A DNA stretch of 64,000 nt. It comes from Thermicanus aegyptius DSM 12793. Its GTDB lineage: Bacteria > Bacillota > Bacilli > Thermicanales > Thermicanaceae. Positions 9,927-19,333 of the stretch are shown here, one piece after another. The translations under genes were made by a program, and so were the position numbers. Position 1 is the stretch's first letter, and every line of letters begins with the position of its first letter. Under the pieces are notes generated by a model. It saw nothing but the letters and a program-made list of their open reading frames with translations, ran no database searches and was not told the DNA's origin. The stretch covers positions 750,086 through 814,085 of the forward strand of contig NZ_KI783301.1 in the NCBI RefSeq assembly GCF_000510645.1, read 5' to 3'.

Positions 9927-10867
9927 TGCGTGACGGAATCTTGGTTGTGGCGAAGCCACGGGGACTCACCTCCCATGACGTGATCCAAAAGGTGAGGAGG
10001 TTCCTCGGGATAAAACGGATAGGTCACGCGGGAACCCTGGATCCGGAAGCAACGGGCGTATTGCCGTTATGCATCGGACGTGCAACGAAAATCGTTGAAT
10101 ATATTCAGGACCGGCCTAAAACTTACGTGGCGGAATGGACCGGAGGCGTCGCGACCGATACGGAGGATCAGTCGGGAAACGTGGTAGAAAGGATCAACGG
10201 GCTGCACCTAACCTGGGAAGAAGTAACCTCGGCTTTTACCTCTTTCATCGGTCCGTACGCGCAGACCCCTCCCATGTATTCTGCGGTTAAGGTGAAAGGG
10301 AAGCGCCTCTATGAGCTGGCCCGCCAAGGGAAAGAGGTGGAACGTACCCCACGGCTTGTGACCATCTATGACCTTATGATCTTGGACGGGAATCTGGAGC
10401 AGGACCCGCCGAGAGTACGCTTTCAGGTTCGCTGTTCAAAAGGGACCTATATCCGGACCCTTTGTGTAGACATCGGCAAAAAGTTAGGAATTCCCGCCCA
10501 TATGTCCGATCTGATCCGCGTAGAGAGCGGTGGATATCATCTTGAGGAGGCTCACTCCTTAGAGGAGATCGAAGAGGCAGCCGCCTCCGGGAAGGTGGAG
10601 GAGCTGATTTCTCCCCTTGAGGAGGCCCTTTCCTTTCTCCCCTCCCTCACCCTGAGTAAAAAATGGGCTGACAAAGTAATCCACGGAGCGGCCCTTCCCA
10701 GGGGTTTTTCCCATATGCCTTGGCAAACCGGGGAGAAAATCCGCCTAGTTTCCGACGAAGGAAGGCTGATGGCCGTCTACCAGGTGGTGAATGGTGAAGA
10801 AATTTGGGCAAAACCGGAGAAAATCCTTTTTACAGAGGATCCTGTTGATAGAGGATATGCAAGATGA
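9926..10867 (+). CDS. truB: tRNA pseudouridine-55 synthase TruB
   Basis: TruB isomerises U55 in the T-loop of tRNAs. The 313-residue protein has the catalytic motif GHAGTLDPEATG with the nucleophilic Asp at about residue 39, then CSKGTYIRTL and a short C-terminal domain. The start overlaps the nrnA stop by one base. GAGGGGGAG is the ribosome site. The stop overlaps ribF by 4 nt (ATGA). Confidence 0.96.
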   Translation: MRDGILVVAKPRGLTSHDVIQKVRRFLGIKRIGHAGTLDPEATGVLPLCIGRATKIVEYIQDRPKTYVAEWTGGVATDTEDQSGNVVERINGLHLTWEEVTSAFTSFIGPYAQTPPMYSAVKVKGKRLYELARQGKEVERTPRLVTIYDLMILDGNLEQDPPRVRFQVRCSKGTYIRTLCVDIGKKLGIPAHMSDLIRVESGGYHLEEAHSLEEIEEAAASGKVEELISPLEEALSFLPSLTLSKKWADKVIHGAALPRGFSHMPWQTGEKIRLVSDEGRLMAVYQVVNGEEIWAKPEKILFTEDPVDRGYAR

Positions 10868-11793
10868 AATCGATAAAAATCATACCGATCCAAACAGCAC
10901 CTTATGAAGGGGAACGAGGGGAGCTTTCCCTCGCCATCGGAAATTTTGACGGGGTTCATCGAGGCCACCAGGCTGTGATTCGGGAAGCGGTCCGCTTTGC
11001 CCGGCAAGAGGGAATCTCGTCGGGAGTGGTCACTTTCCATCCCCATCCAAGAACCATTGTATTGGGAGAAGAAGCTCCCGTTCTTACCCCGCTGCCCGAC
11101 AAAATCGAGTTGATCGAAGAGTTGGGGGTAGATCGTCTTTATCTCATCCATTTTAACAAAGAGTTTTCCACCCTTTCCCCCTCATCATTTATACAAAACA
11201 TCCTTCTCCCTCTAGGAGTCCGCCATATTGCGGTGGGATTTGATTTTCGCTTTGGCCATAAAGGAGAGGGAACGGCGAACTTTTTACGCGACGCCGGGAA
11301 AGATCGGTTTTCCGTCTCCATCGTAGCCCCGGTCCTTGATGGAGAGGAGAAAATCAGCAGCTCCTTGATTCGCTCCCTCATTCTGGAGGGAAAGGTGGAA
11401 GAGGTGATCCCTTATCTCAACCATCCCCACTCCATCCGGGGAGAGGTGGTCCACGGGGAAAAGAGGGGAAGGCTCCTAGGTTTTCCTACCGCCAACCTTC
11501 ATTGCCGAGAGCAATACCTTCTTCCCGCCTCCGGCGTATATGGAGTAAAGGTTAAGCACGGGGAGAGGTTTTATTCCGGTGTGATGAACATCGGGGTGAA
11601 ACCCACTTTTCAGGGAGAGGCGAAAACGACGGCAGAGGTTCATCTTTTGGATATGGAAGGGAATCTTTATGGAGAAGAATTAAAGGTATTTTTCCTCTTC
11701 CGAATCCGCGAAGAGCGAAGATTTCCTTCCCTTGAGGCCTTAAAAGATCAGATTGCTTCGGATATCCAATTTGCAAGGGAACGGCTCCTGTGA
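10864..11793 (+). CDS. ribF: Bifunctional riboflavin kinase/FAD synthetase RibF
   Basis: RibF makes FMN and then FAD from riboflavin. The 309-residue protein has the N-terminal nucleotidyltransferase signature IGNFDGVHRGHQ and the ISSSLIR segment. The C-terminal riboflavin kinase domain holds GRLLGFPTANL and GVKPTF. Both halves are complete. It is the last gene of the rbfA-nrnA-truB-ribF block, and a promoter for rpsO overlaps its 3' end. Confidence 0.95.
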   Translation: MKSIKIIPIQTAPYEGERGELSLAIGNFDGVHRGHQAVIREAVRFARQEGISSGVVTFHPHPRTIVLGEEAPVLTPLPDKIELIEELGVDRLYLIHFNKEFSTLSPSSFIQNILLPLGVRHIAVGFDFRFGHKGEGTANFLRDAGKDRFSVSIVAPVLDGEEKISSSLIRSLILEGKVEEVIPYLNHPHSIRGEVVHGEKRGRLLGFPTANLHCREQYLLPASGVYGVKVKHGERFYSGVMNIGVKPTFQGEAKTTAEVHLLDMEGNLYGEELKVFFLFRIREERRFPSLEALKDQIASDIQFARERLL

Positions 11794-11799
11794 TATACT
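11771..11799 (+). promoter_or_regulatory. Predicted sigma-A promoter for rpsO
   Basis: TTGCAA and TATACT are 17 nt apart, with a TGn extension of the -10. The -35 lies in the last codons of ribF. Transcription from about 11806 would give a leader of roughly 85 nt. Confidence 0.7.
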
Positions 11800-11819
11800 T
11801 TATCTGTTTTTAAAAGAAA

Positions 11820-11864
11820 CCATGGCTCGGATGTTCGATTCACCCCCGACAAACTGGGCTATGG
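11820..11864 (+). promoter_or_regulatory. Structured rpsO leader, candidate S15 autoregulatory element
   Basis: CCATGGCTC (11820-11828) can pair over 9 bp with GGGCTATGG (11856-11864). The stem includes a G-U pair beside G-C pairs, the kind of feature S15 recognises in rRNA. It lies between the predicted promoter and the rpsO ribosome site. Repression by S15 is known in several bacteria with differing leader shapes; function here is inferred. Confidence 0.45.
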
Positions 11865-11890
11865 GGATGAAAATAAGGAGGTGACGAAGG

Positions 11891-12160
11891 ATGGCACTCA
11901 CTCCAGAGAGAAAGCAAGAGATTATCCAAGAATTTAAGATTCACGAGGGGGATACGGGATCTCCGGAGGTTCAGATTGCGATCCTGACGGAGAAGATCAA
12001 TTACTTGAATGAGCATCTTCGCGTTCATACGAAAGATCATCATTCCCGTCGCGGTCTTCTGAAGATGGTTGGACATCGCAGAAACTTGTTGAATTACCTG
12101 AGAAAATCTGATATTACCAGATATCGGAATCTTATTGAGAAATTGGGATTACGCAGATAA
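11891..12160 (+). CDS. rpsO: 30S ribosomal protein S15
   Basis: S15 binds the 16S rRNA central domain early in assembly. The protein has 89 residues, the standard length. It shows [19 protein letters not shown] and [31 protein letters not shown] is a strong ribosome site. The gene has its own promoter and terminator and is followed by pnp, the order seen across Bacillales. Confidence 0.98.
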   Translation: MALTPERKQEIIQEFKIHEGDTGSPEVQIAILTEKINYLNEHLRVHTKDHHSRRGLLKMVGHRRNLLNYLRKSDITRYRNLIEKLGLRR

Positions 12161-12187
12161 AAAACGGGGAGTTTTCCCCGTTTTTTT
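12161..12187 (+). terminator. rpsO intrinsic terminator
   Basis: A 10-bp stem (AAAACGGGGA with TCCCCGTTTT) with a GTTT loop runs into a tract of seven T. It starts directly after the rpsO stop. Confidence 0.9.
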
Positions 12188-12282
12188 GATCCCTTCTCTC
12201 TTTAGGAGACTCCTAAGAAGGAAATAATAGGCTTATGGCGAATTTCTATGATGAAAGATGAAAGGAGGATTAAACCCTTAAT

Positions 12283-14409
12283 ATGGATCAAGAGGTTCAC
12301 ACGCTGGAACTTGATATTGCAGGAAAGAAAATGACATTAGAGACCGGCAAAGTGGCCAAACAGGCTAGCGGTGCCGTTCTGGTTCGTTTCGGGGACACGG
12401 TCGTCCTCTCTACCGTTACGGTCTCTAAAGAACCCAAGGAGCTTGATTTCTTTCCCTTGACGGTAAACTATGAAGAGCGTCTTTACGCGGTCGGGAAAAT
12501 ACCGGGTGGATTTATTAAGAGGGAAGGACGTCCCAGTGAAAAAGCGATTCTGGCCAGCAGGTTGATCGATCGTCCGATTCGCCCCCTCTTCCCGGAAGGG
12601 TTTCGCAATGAGGTACAAATTGTAAACCTCGTTCTCTCGGTGGATCAAGATTATTCCTCAGAAATTGCAGCCATGGTCGGAACTTCTTGCGCCCTTTCCA
12701 TTTCTGAGATCCCCTTTAACGGCCCCATCGGAGGGGTGATCGTGGGACGGGTAGCGGGGAAATATGTGATCAATCCAACCGTGGAAGAGGCGGAAAAAAG
12801 CGACTTGCATCTCGTGGTGGCAGGTACGAAGGATGCCGTCAATATGGTGGAGGCAGGGGCAAAATTCCTCACGGAAGAAGAGATGTTGCAAGGGATTATT
12901 GCCGGCCATACGGAGATTAAGAAAATCTGTGAAGAAATCGAGAAATTCGCCGCGCGAGTGGGCAAGCCGAAAATGGAAGTGACCCTCTACCAGGTGAATG
13001 AAGAGATTGACCACGCCGTACGTGACTTTGCCCGGGAAAAACTGATTCAGGCCATTCAGACGCCGGATAAGCAAGCACGTCAGGAGGCCATTGATGCCGT
13101 CAATGAAGAGACGCTGAATTACTTCTCCACGCTCTACACGGAAGAGGAGGAGATCCGTCAAGTCTCCGAAATTCTCCATAATATCTTGAAAGAGGAAGTG
13201 CGTCGTTTAATTACCCATGAAAAGATTCGTCCGGATGGAAGGGCGCTGACGGAAATCAGGCCGATTACCACGGAGGTAGGACTTCTTCCCCGCACCCATG
13301 GCTCGGGGCTGTTTACCAGAGGTCAGACGCAAGCCTTATCCGTCTGTACCTTAGGGGCACTCGGCGATGTGCAGATCTTGGATGGCCTCGATCTGGAGGA
13401 AGAGAAGCGTTTCATGCACCATTACAACTTCCCGCCGTTCAGCGTAGGGGAGGCGCGTCCCTTGCGGGCGCCGGGCCGGCGAGAAATTGGCCATGGAGCC
13501 TTGGGAGAACGGGCTCTTGAGCCGATCATCCCCAGCGAGGAGGAATTCCCCTACACGATCCGCCTCGTCTCGGAAGTTTTAGAGTCGAACGGATCCACTT
13601 CCCAGGCCAGCATCTGTGCCAGTACCATGGCGCTCATGGATGCAGGCGTTCCCATTAAGGCCCCTGTAGCTGGGGTGGCGATGGGATTAATCAAAGATGG
13701 AGATCATTATTCCATCCTTACCGACATTCAGGGGATGGAAGACCATCTGGGGGATATGGATTTTAAGGTGGCCGGCACGGATTTTGGAATTACCGCCCTG
13801 CAGATGGACATAAAGATCGAAGGGATTACCTATGAGATCATTGACCAGGCTCTAAAACAAGCGAAAGAAGGGCGTCTCTTCATCCTGAATAAGATGCGGG
13901 AGACCATCGCCGAACCGCGGAAGAACCTCTCTCCCTATGCCCCGAAGATCATCACCTTACGCATCGACCCGGATAAAATCCGAGAAGTGATTGGCCCTGG
14001 CGGGCGCATGATTAACAAAATTATTGATGAAACCGGTGTGAAGATTGATATTGAACAAGACGGTCGGGTTTACATCGCCTCCCCTAACATGGAACAGAAC
14101 ATGAAGGCCAAGAAGATTATTGAGGACCTGGTGCGGGAAGTGGTTGTGGGTGAAACCTACTTAGGGACCGTGAAGCGGATCGAGAAATTTGGCGCTTTTG
14201 TAGAAGTGATCCCTGGAAAAGAGGGCTTGGTCCACATCTCACAATTGGCTCCAAACCGGGTCAATAAGGTGGAAGATGTCGTGAAGGTGGGCGATACCGT
14301 TTTAGTGAAAGTGATTGAAATTGATGATCAAGGAAGGGTAAATCTCTCCCGGAAAGCGGTTCTGCAGGCGGAGACGGGAGATGATAAAGGAAAAAGAATC
14401 TCAAGTTAA
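12283..14409 (+). CDS. pnp: Polyribonucleotide nucleotidyltransferase (PNPase)
   Basis: PNPase is a phosphorolytic 3'-5' exoribonuclease of the mRNA degradation machinery. The 708-residue protein carries two RNase PH domains ([27 protein letters not shown] and [16 protein letters not shown]), a KH domain with [12 protein letters not shown], and an S1 domain ([30 protein letters not shown] has its core here). AAAGGAGG precedes the ATG at about 13 nt, slightly long. No clear -35 was seen upstream, but a TATGAT hexamer lies at 12247-12252. Confidence 0.97.
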   Translation: MDQEVHTLELDIAGKKMTLETGKVAKQASGAVLVRFGDTVVLSTVTVSKEPKELDFFPLTVNYEERLYAVGKIPGGFIKREGRPSEKAILASRLIDRPIRPLFPEGFRNEVQIVNLVLSVDQDYSSEIAAMVGTSCALSISEIPFNGPIGGVIVGRVAGKYVINPTVEEAEKSDLHLVVAGTKDAVNMVEAGAKFLTEEEMLQGIIAGHTEIKKICEEIEKFAARVGKPKMEVTLYQVNEEIDHAVRDFAREKLIQAIQTPDKQARQEAIDAVNEETLNYFSTLYTEEEEIRQVSEILHNILKEEVRRLITHEKIRPDGRALTEIRPITTEVGLLPRTHGSGLFTRGQTQALSVCTLGALGDVQILDGLDLEEEKRFMHHYNFPPFSVGEARPLRAPGRREIGHGALGERALEPIIPSEEEFPYTIRLVSEVLESNGSTSQASICASTMALMDAGVPIKAPVAGVAMGLIKDGDHYSILTDIQGMEDHLGDMDFKVAGTDFGITALQMDIKIEGITYEIIDQALKQAKEGRLFILNKMRETIAEPRKNLSPYAPKIITLRIDPDKIREVIGPGGRMINKIIDETGVKIDIEQDGRVYIASPNMEQNMKAKKIIEDLVREVVVGETYLGTVKRIEKFGAFVEVIPGKEGLVHISQLAPNRVNKVEDVVKVGDTVLVKVIEIDDQGRVNLSRKAVLQAETGDDKGKRISS

Positions 14410-14413
14410 GGCG

Positions 14414-14446
14414 AAAACCCCAATCAAAATTGGGGGTTTTTTCTTT
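14414..14446 (+). terminator. pnp intrinsic terminator
   Basis: CCCCAAT pairs with ATTGGGG around a CAAA loop, flanked by AAAA and a T-rich tract. Confidence 0.9.
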
Positions 14447-14537
14447 TTATCTAACATAACTTTTCTCCCTTCCACATAGGCTCTCCATAGAAGGAGAGAC
14501 GTGCCGGCGCCTTCTCCTTGCGGCGGAAGGAGGAGAA

Positions 14538-15497
14538 ATGATGAAAAGGAGAACCTTGGGATTTATCCTTGTTCTCGTATTCGTCGTAGGCATTTTCCAA
14601 TGGGAACCTGTGGGAAAATATTTGGAGGTTTTTGGGAATCCCACATCGGCTCCAGAAGAAGATCCCTTTTACCAAAAAATCGTACAAGAGGCAAAAGGAA
14701 AAGAAGAGGCCCCCATCGAACCTTGGATCGACCCCGTCTGGAAGCTGACGCCGGGGTACAATGGGATACGGGTAAATCTGGATGAAACCTATCGGGTCTC
14801 CCGGAATAAGGGGGGCAAGGTTCAGTGGGTGACGGAAGAGATCAAGCCGAGGAAAACCCTTTGGGATTTCCCCCCTACCCCGATCTATCGGGGGAATCCC
14901 AGAAAAAAGATGGTTGCCTTCATGATCAATGTGGCATGGGGGAATGAATATATCGAACCCATTTTATCTACGTTGAGGGAAAAACAGGTAAAAGCCACTT
15001 TTTTCTTCGACGGATCTTGGTTGAAGAAGAATCCCGAATTGGCTCGCACCATCCTCGCAGATGGGCATGAGGTCGGAAACCATGCCTATACCCATCCTCA
15101 AATGTCGCGGCTGAGCAGAGAGAGGATCATAGAGGAGATTTCCGGGACCAATAAGGAGATTGAACAAGTTTTAGGAATAACGTCGAAGTATTTTGCCCCT
15201 CCTTCCGGTGATTATGATTCCCGGGTGGTGTCGGAGGCATGGAAGCAAAAGATGTTGACGGTACTGTGGACATTGGATACGGTAGATTGGCGGAAACCTT
15301 CGACGGAGGAAATGGTGACTAGGATCGTAAGAAAAGCTTCTCCAGGAAATCTCATTCTGATGCATCCCACGAAGCCAACGGCAGAAGGATTGAAGGAAAT
15401 GATTGAAGGAATTGAGGCGAAGGGAATTCGTATCGGGACGGTAAGTCAACTTCTCTCTTCCAGCCGTTTCCCCCTTGAGAACCCGGATAATTTTTGA
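14538..15497 (+). CDS. ylxY: YlxY-type polysaccharide deacetylase-family protein
   Basis: This 319-residue protein has an N-terminal hydrophobic segment (residues ~5-22, signal anchor or signal peptide) and a NodB-type fold. The metal-binding HAYTH motif and the FAPPSGDYD segment are visible. The usual first NodB motif (T/S-F-D-D-G), which carries the catalytic Asp, is replaced by FMINVAWGNE. The YlxY family, encoded next to pnp and mlpA in spore formers, shows the same departure, so conventional deacetylase activity is doubtful. AAGGAGG precedes the first of two tandem ATG codons. Confidence 0.88.
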   Translation: MMKRRTLGFILVLVFVVGIFQWEPVGKYLEVFGNPTSAPEEDPFYQKIVQEAKGKEEAPIEPWIDPVWKLTPGYNGIRVNLDETYRVSRNKGGKVQWVTEEIKPRKTLWDFPPTPIYRGNPRKKMVAFMINVAWGNEYIEPILSTLREKQVKATFFFDGSWLKKNPELARTILADGHEVGNHAYTHPQMSRLSRERIIEEISGTNKEIEQVLGITSKYFAPPSGDYDSRVVSEAWKQKMLTVLWTLDTVDWRKPSTEEMVTRIVRKASPGNLILMHPTKPTAEGLKEMIEGIEAKGIRIGTVSQLLSSSRFPLENPDNF

Positions 15498-15532
15498 TAT
15501 ATTTGAAGGGTTATAGATAAGGAGGGATGAAA

Positions 15533-16783
15533 TTGGTAGAAAGAATCCGGTTAGCAAACGGCGTACGAATCCTTTTAGAACAGATCCCTTCGGTCCGCTC
15601 CGTCGCGGTAGGTTATTGGGTGAAAGCCGGGTCCCTCTATGAGGAGAAGGAGAACAACGGCATTTCTCATTTTATTGAGCATATGCTTTTTAAGGGAACG
15701 AAGAATCGTACGGCGAGGGAGATTGCCCAAGCCTTTGATCGATTGGGAGGTCAGGTGAATGCCTTTACCTCCAAGGAATATACCTGCTATTATGCGAAGG
15801 TTCTGGATACCCATTTGGATCAAGCGATGGAAATTCTCACAGATATGTATCATCATTCCCTTTTTGACCACGGGGAGATGGAGAAGGAGAAAAAAGTGAT
15901 CCTGGAAGAGATCAGCATGGTGGAGGATACCCCTGATGATCTCATCCATGATCTGATCGCCCAAGCCACCTTTGGGGATCATCCCATTGGGCTTAACATC
16001 CTGGGCCAGGTGCATACACTGGAATCCTTCACCCGGAAGGAAATCGATGCATATATGGAGGAGCGATACCGCCCGGAGAACCTTGTCATCTCCATCGCCG
16101 GACACTTCGATCGGACGGTGGTGGATAAATGGATCCAAGCATTTTCCGGGTTAAACAGGATGGAGGGGATAAAAAGAGAGATCCCTCTCCCCCGGTATAC
16201 GGAAGGGGAGATCAAGCGATTCAAGCCTGAGTTGGAGCAAGCCCACCTTACCCTATCCCTCCCCGGGCTTCCTTTTGGACATCCGGACATTTATTCCTTG
16301 ATTCTCCTCAACACGGTCTTGGGCGGTTCGATGAGCTCACGGCTGTTCCAACAGATTCGTGAGGAGAAGGGTTTGGCCTACAATGTTTATTCTTACCATT
16401 CCTCATACCAAGAGACGGGCTTTATGGTGATTTATGCGGGAACCCGCCCCGACCAATTGGGAGAAGTGGAGAAGATTATTCAGGATACCTTAGAAAACCT
16501 CATGGTGAAGGGTGTGACGCATGAGGAATTGGAGGGAACAAAAGAGCAGTTAAAAGGAAATCTTATGCTTAGCTTAGAAAGCACCAATAGCCGCATGAGC
16601 CGGAATGGGAAGAATGAACTTCTTTTGGAACGACATCCTACGTTAGATGAGCTGATCGCAACCATCGATGCGGTGACGGAAGAGCGTCTTCTCCGCCTTG
16701 CCCGGGAACTCTTTCAAAAGCCTTTAGCCAAAGTGGTGATCCTCCCCGGTTCTTCGAAAGAGACGGTGGAAGAGATCGAGTAG
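15533..16783 (+). CDS. mlpA: M16-family zinc metallopeptidase MlpA
   Basis: This soluble processing-type peptidase has 416 residues. The inverted zinc motif HFIEH and the downstream glutamate (EEISMVEDTPDD region) are present in the N-terminal half, and the C-terminal half carries the GGSMSSRLFQQIREEKGLAY region of M16 enzymes. The start chosen is TTG, because GGAGGG ends 6 nt before it. The ATG two codons upstream abuts the ribosome site with no spacing. It sits between ylxY and dut, as in B. subtilis. Confidence 0.9.
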   Translation: MVERIRLANGVRILLEQIPSVRSVAVGYWVKAGSLYEEKENNGISHFIEHMLFKGTKNRTAREIAQAFDRLGGQVNAFTSKEYTCYYAKVLDTHLDQAMEILTDMYHHSLFDHGEMEKEKKVILEEISMVEDTPDDLIHDLIAQATFGDHPIGLNILGQVHTLESFTRKEIDAYMEERYRPENLVISIAGHFDRTVVDKWIQAFSGLNRMEGIKREIPLPRYTEGEIKRFKPELEQAHLTLSLPGLPFGHPDIYSLILLNTVLGGSMSSRLFQQIREEKGLAYNVYSYHSSYQETGFMVIYAGTRPDQLGEVEKIIQDTLENLMVKGVTHEELEGTKEQLKGNLMLSLESTNSRMSRNGKNELLLERHPTLDELIATIDAVTEERLLRLARELFQKPLAKVVILPGSSKETVEEIE

Positions 16784-16884
16784 ATCATTCCCGTTCGGAT
16801 TGTTGAATTGAGGATTGGTTGGAAACATGCCAAGGGTTTTGGAATGAAGAATTTAAAGGATATTCGTTGTGGGGGAGAGAGAAG

Positions 16885-17361
16885 ATGAGTGTAGAGAAGA
16901 TGGGAAAACTTCAGGTTCGGGTAAAGAGGGTAAACGATAAAGTGGGACGCACGATCCCGACGCCATTTTACGCGACTCCTGGTTCCGCAGGTTTAGACCT
17001 GGCGGCTTGTCTGGATGAGCCGGTGATCTTAGAACCGGGGAGAAGGGCAAAGATTCCCACGGGAATTGCCATCCAAATCCCCCATCCGGGGATTGTTGGG
17101 CTTCTCTTCCCGAGAAGCGGAAATGCCTTAAAGCACGGAATCTCCCTGACCAATGCCGTAGGGGTGATCGATAGCGACTATACCGGGGAGATCCAGGTGA
17201 TTCTACAGAATTTGGACCCCACCGATCCCTTTATCATTCGCCCTGGAGATCGAATCGCCCAGCTTATTTTCCTCCCGATTATGCAGGCGGAGCTTCTCTT
17301 TACCGATCGCCTGGAGGAGACGGAGCGGCAGAGTGGAGGATTTGGCTCGACGGGAAGATAG
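16885..17361 (+). CDS. dut: dUTP diphosphatase
   Basis: Dut hydrolyses dUTP to dUMP, keeping uracil out of DNA and feeding dTMP synthesis. The 158-residue protein contains all five trimeric dUTPase motifs: GSAGLDLAA, PRSGNALKHG, GVIDSDYTGEI, GDRIAQLIF and the C-terminal RQSGGFGSTG. The chosen ATG follows GGGGGAGAG. A longer in-frame version from 16819 adds 22 residues not found in the family. Confidence 0.95.
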   Translation: MSVEKMGKLQVRVKRVNDKVGRTIPTPFYATPGSAGLDLAACLDEPVILEPGRRAKIPTGIAIQIPHPGIVGLLFPRSGNALKHGISLTNAVGVIDSDYTGEIQVILQNLDPTDPFIIRPGDRIAQLIFLPIMQAELLFTDRLEETERQSGGFGSTGR

Positions 17362-17374
17362 TCTCCGATCATTA

Positions 17375-17402
17375 GACCCGCATTCGGGTCTTTTTTCTTT
17401 TT
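17375..17402 (+). terminator. dut intrinsic terminator
   Basis: GACCCG pairs with CGGGTC across a CATT loop, followed by six T and more pyrimidines. Confidence 0.88.
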
Positions 17403-17434
17403 ATCCGGCATAAGGAGAAAATGAGGTGATCGGG

Positions 17435-17683
17435 ATGAGATTCAGCCAATTTGGAGGAAAAGAGATTATTGATGTGAACAGTGGAGAACGGTTAGGCGTA
17501 ATCAATCAATCGGATCTAATCATCGACCCGCTCACAGGGCGGATTGAATCGATTCTTCTTCCGGTCGGTCGATTTTGGGGTAAACCAAAGGAAGAGTTGA
17601 ATATCCCATGGTCATCTGTCCGGAAAATCGGATCCGAGATGGTGATTGTTCAGTTAAAGGAACGGGAAGTTTCCCGAGAGTAA
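17435..17683 (+). CDS. ymxH: YlmC/YmxH family PRC-barrel sporulation protein
   Basis: This 82-residue protein has a PRC-barrel-like fold, recognised by GKEIIDVNSGERLGVI and SDLIIDPLTGRIESILLP. Members are found only in spore-forming Bacillota and this gene neighbours dpaA as usual. Its molecular role is not established. The ATG is used because GAGGTGAT lies 8 nt before it; the in-frame GTG upstream is part of that site. Confidence 0.85.
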   Translation: MRFSQFGGKEIIDVNSGERLGVINQSDLIIDPLTGRIESILLPVGRFWGKPKEELNIPWSSVRKIGSEMVIVQLKEREVSRE

Positions 17684-17795
17684 GATCTTCCATGCACCAT
17701 TTTTGGGCTCGAGAATAGGATGAAGTGCTACAACGATTTGATAGGCAAACAAGAGCAAAGTAGTCTTCATCTGTTCGTGAAAGGAGCCTTTTTTG

Positions 17796-18692
17796 ATGCT
17801 TACCGGGATGCAGATTGCTTTTATTGGTGGGGATGCCCGACAACTTGAAATCATCCGTAAATGTGTGGAACTGGATGCCATGGTAGATCTCATCGGTTAC
17901 GAAAATCTGGGGACCCCGATCCCAGGGACGATGAGGGAGGAGCTTTTGCCGGAGATGTTGGCTAAGTATGAAGCGGTCATCCTCCCTGTAAGCGGGGTGT
18001 CCAATCAAGGGGAGGTGGAGAGTCTCTTCGCCTTGAAACCTCTTGAACTCCGGGAGGAACATTTTTCCCGGATGAAAAAAGCCCGGATTTTCTCAGGAAT
18101 TACGACCCCCTATTTAACCGCCATGTGCGGGCAATATCAAATTCCCCTCACTCTTCTCATGGAAAGGGATGATGTGGCGATCTATAATTCCATCCCGACG
18201 GTGGAGGGGGCTCTGATGATCGCCATCCAAAACACCGATTTTACCATTCATCATTCCCATGTGATCGTTTTAGGCTTTGGACGGGTGGGATTCTCGCTGG
18301 CACGCGCACTCCATTCCCTGGGTGCCCATGTGAAAGTAGGTGTGCGTAAATCGGGGGATATGGCGAGAATTTTTGAGATGGGCATGATTCCTTTTTCCAT
18401 TTATGAACTGAAAGATCAGGTCTCCAATATCGACATTCTTTTTAATACCATTCCCCACATCGTCGTTACGCCTGAAGTGATTACCCGCCTTAAACCGACC
18501 GCCCTCATCATAGACCTGGCATCCAAACCGGGAGGCGTTGACTTTCGCTTTGCAGAAAAAAGAGGAATCAAGGCAATTCTAGCTCTTGGCTTGCCTGGTA
18601 TCGTTGCTCCCAAGACGGCAGGCAAAATCCTTGCCAATACCGTCACCCGCCTGCTGTTGGAGAGTAAAGGAGATCAGGAGGGAGTCGAATGA
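17796..18692 (+). CDS. dpaA: Dipicolinate synthase subunit A
   Basis: DpaA, with DpaB, makes dipicolinic acid in the mother cell for the spore core, from a lysine-pathway intermediate supplied by DapA. The 298-residue protein opens with LTGMQIAFIGGDARQLE, a family hallmark, and has a Rossmann NAD(P)-binding motif VLGFGRVGFSLA in the second half. AAGGAG lies about 9 nt before the ATG. It overlaps dpaB by 4 nt. A weak sigma-K-like pair (ACC near 17696 and AATAGGATG near 17714) was seen upstream but is not convincing alone. Confidence 0.95.
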   Translation: MLTGMQIAFIGGDARQLEIIRKCVELDAMVDLIGYENLGTPIPGTMREELLPEMLAKYEAVILPVSGVSNQGEVESLFALKPLELREEHFSRMKKARIFSGITTPYLTAMCGQYQIPLTLLMERDDVAIYNSIPTVEGALMIAIQNTDFTIHHSHVIVLGFGRVGFSLARALHSLGAHVKVGVRKSGDMARIFEMGMIPFSIYELKDQVSNIDILFNTIPHIVVTPEVITRLKPTALIIDLASKPGGVDFRFAEKRGIKAILALGLPGIVAPKTAGKILANTVTRLLLESKGDQEGVE

Positions 18693-19282
18693 AACTGGAG
18701 GGAAAGACCATCGGCTTTGGCCTTACGGGATCCCACTGTACCTATGATGAAGTTCTCCCTGAAATGGAGAAACTGGTCCGGGAAGGGGTCCGGGTGATTC
18801 CCGTGGTTACCTATACCGTGGCCAACACCGATACCCGTTTTGGAACCTCTGAGGATTGGTTGAATCAGATTCGAGCGATTACCGGAGAGGAGATCCTCAC
18901 CACCATTCCGGAAGCTGAGCCCTTTGGCCCTGGAAAGACCTTGGATTTGATGCTGATTGCTCCATGTACCGGAAACTCCATCAGTAAATTGGCCCATGCG
19001 ATGACCGATAATGCGGTTCTAATGGCGGCGAAAGCCACCATGCGGAACCAACGTCCTGTGGTGGTCGCGATCTCTACCAATGATGGATTGGGGCTAAACG
19101 CGGCCAACATTGCCAAATTGATCTCTTCCAAATTGATCTACTTTGTCCCCTTTGGGCAGGATGCCCCGACGACGAAACCCCAATCTTTGGTGGCGAAAAT
19201 GGATCTCATTAAAGAAACCTGTGAAACCGCGTTGGAGGGGAAACAAATTCAGCCGGTTCTTATTGAACGATGGAAGAGATAG
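18689..19282 (+). CDS. dpaB: Dipicolinate synthase subunit B
   Basis: DpaB is a flavoprotein-like (UbiX/PpcD fold) partner of DpaA. The 197-residue protein has IGFGLTGSHCTYDE near the N-terminus and LMLIAPCTGNSISKLA, both typical of the family. The start overlaps the dpaA stop (ATGA), so the pair is co-translated. A separate vegetative-type promoter for asd lies in its 3' end. Confidence 0.95.
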   Translation: MKLEGKTIGFGLTGSHCTYDEVLPEMEKLVREGVRVIPVVTYTVANTDTRFGTSEDWLNQIRAITGEEILTTIPEAEPFGPGKTLDLMLIAPCTGNSISKLAHAMTDNAVLMAAKATMRNQRPVVVAISTNDGLGLNAANIAKLISSKLIYFVPFGQDAPTTKPQSLVAKMDLIKETCETALEGKQIQPVLIERWKR

Positions 19283-19291
19283 CGGTACAAT
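19263..19291 (+). promoter_or_regulatory. Predicted sigma-A promoter for asd-dapG-dapA
   Basis: TTGAAC and TACAAT are separated by 17 nt. The -35 lies in the last codons of dpaB. This would let the lysine/cell-wall genes be expressed in growth independently of the sporulation genes upstream. Confidence 0.65.
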
Positions 19292-19333
19292 AGAGGGCAA
19301 GCGGAAACCATTTTTTTGAGAGAGAGGGTCCCT

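Noticed and set aside
12202-12216. Palindrome TTAGGAG-A-CTCCTAA between rpsO and pnp
   Set aside because: It is short, without a T-tract and without a recognised regulator; not enough to call a site.
17718-17771. Inverted repeat GATGAAG...CTTCATC before dpaA as a terminator or operator
   Set aside because: Arms are short with a loop of about 40 nt and no T-tract; probably chance.
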